A stretch of DNA of 14,000 nucleotides from Methylacidiphilum caldifontis (GTDB lineage Bacteria > Verrucomicrobiota > Verrucomicrobiia > Methylacidiphilales > CAMAQI01). A program made the position numbers and the translations under genes. Where the stretch lies: assembly GCA_945860255.1 (NCBI GenBank), contig CAMAQI010000046.1:1-14000 (forward strand), given 5' to 3'. The notes below the pieces were generated by a model. It did not search any database. It had not been told where the DNA came from and saw only the letters and a list, made by a program, of their open reading frames with translations. The first letter of the stretch is position 1. Each line of letters starts with the position of its first letter. This document shows positions 13,234-14,000 of the stretch, piece by piece.

Positions 13234-13916
13234 ATCAGTCGTTTTACGTTTTTGATTTACAATCAAAGAAAGCCTTTCCGGTTCGATCAGGCTTTATTTT
13301 TGGACGGGGGGATGATTCGGATATTCAAATCTTAGACAAAATTATTTCCCGAAAGCATGCCTGCATCGAACAACGGGCCGATCAATTCTTCATTAAAGAT
13401 TTTGGAAATCCTATCGGAACTTTGCTGAATCAAAAAATGATTCAAGGAGAGTCCCCGCTTCAACTTGGAGATCGAATCCAAATTGGGGAGGCACAGTTTG
13501 AGATCCGTTTATCGGAAGAGAAGTTAAGGGCGCCACAGAAGAAAGTCCTTGAGAGTGAGGCTCCAAAAACCGAGACGAGGCTCACGGCGGTTTTCCTCGG
13601 TTTTCAGTCGATAAAAAATCATCTCGCATTAGCGCAGCAAGAAGATGCGATCGAAAAATGGAATGTGCAACTCGGCGCATTTATTGAGAATCATCAAGGG
13701 ATTTTAGCTCACCATCATGAAGGGAAAATCATCGTCACTTGGGAAAAAACGGGAGTGAGAGATCGATTTATGGCCCTCTCCCTTGCCCGGACTCTTGTTT
13801 TAGGGGCAACTGTTTTTTGGGAATCCGATGAAGCGATTCATCAACTTAAGAAAAGAGAAACTACAATTTTAACCGCCAAGAATTTTAAACCGCTTATCTT
13901 CACTCATCCTCGCTAA
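13230..13916 (+). CDS. FHA-domain protein with degenerate class III cyclase-like C-terminus
   Basis: FHA domains bind phosphothreonine peptides. In this 228-residue protein the FHA fold occupies about 5-93, with GRGDDSDIQI (25-34), SRKH (40-43) and GTLLN (63-67). The usual SxNGT turn is GNPIGT (59-64), so the Asn that normally contacts the peptide backbone is Ile. After a Lys/Glu-rich linker (95-116), residues 117-190 resemble the first half of a class III adenylate/guanylate cyclase: RLTAVFLGF aligns with the common LTVLFADI, and the GILAHHHEGKIIVTW stretch with GVVDKFIGDAIMAVF. Both metal-binding Asp positions are lost, and the later catalytic segment is missing, so cyclase activity is not expected. 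The end (194-228) weakly resembles the last strand region of such domains. It overlaps the exported-protein gene by ATGA. Confidence 0.8.
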   Translation: MNQSFYVFDLQSKKAFPVRSGFIFGRGDDSDIQILDKIISRKHACIEQRADQFFIKDFGNPIGTLLNQKMIQGESPLQLGDRIQIGEAQFEIRLSEEKLRAPQKKVLESEAPKTETRLTAVFLGFQSIKNHLALAQQEDAIEKWNVQLGAFIENHQGILAHHHEGKIIVTWEKTGVRDRFMALSLARTLVLGATVFWESDEAIHQLKKRETTILTAKNFKPLIFTHPR

Positions 13917-14000
13917 TAGGGTGCCTCAAAACAGGGCAAATTCCGATCTGTGAAATCCGCTTCCATACGTGGTTAATCCGGTATTTATGAAAATAAGAGC

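Noticed and set aside
13987..14000. ATG near the right edge as the start of a further plus-strand gene
   Set aside because: Only about four codons are visible and no SD precedes it, so nothing supports a gene call.

Overview
The window looks like a chromosomal segment of a member of the Verrucomicrobiota, or a close PVC relative. This is an inference from gene content: a RecA of that style, an ffh-rpsP-khpA cluster, a signal-peptide protein with autotransporter-associated beta-strand repeats and a detached OMP-type C-terminus, a GH29 alpha-L-fucosidase, and an FHA protein with a cyclase-like tail. Base composition is moderate, and most core genes are rich in CGAT/GATC. No rRNA, tRNA or CRISPR array was found.

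Layout. Bases 1-498 hold no convincing gene. Bases 499-3730 are a minus-strand run of core genes. In transcription order these are an L,D-transpeptidase, a small lipoprotein, ruvX and recA. The spacers in this run carry an 89-bp repeat in two copies (1878-1966 and 2903-2991), each starting at the stop codon of a minus-strand gene, plus a long 22-bp-arm inverted repeat and a compact palindrome upstream of recA. Bases 3818-5670 are the plus-strand ffh-rpsP-khpA cluster (signal recognition particle GTPase, ribosomal protein bS16, KH RNA-binding protein). The usual followers rimM, trmD and rplS are absent. A 400-bp gene-free spacer with degenerate direct repeats takes their place. Bases 6070-8531 (minus) encode a MacA-like adaptor followed by a MacB/FtsX-fold permease, with no ATPase in the window.

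Bases 8532-11195 look like accessory DNA. They hold a YjjJ/HipA-family kinase with its own N-terminal helix-turn-helix domain, a 14-base match to IS6-family insertion-sequence ends just after it, and an autotransporter-like gene that has lost most of its length. Only the signal peptide, part of the passenger and, out of frame, the last strands of the beta-barrel remain. A GH29 fucosidase without a signal peptide lies directly upstream of it on the same strand. Bases 12805-13916 (plus) are a translationally coupled pair: a small exported protein and an FHA protein whose C-terminal half resembles a class III nucleotidyl cyclase that has lost its metal-binding aspartates.

No single complete new defence or metabolic system is evident. 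The observations most worth following up are the 89-bp gene-end repeat, the FHA/pseudo-cyclase pair, the self-contained HipA-like kinase beside an IS remnant, and the internally deleted autotransporter.
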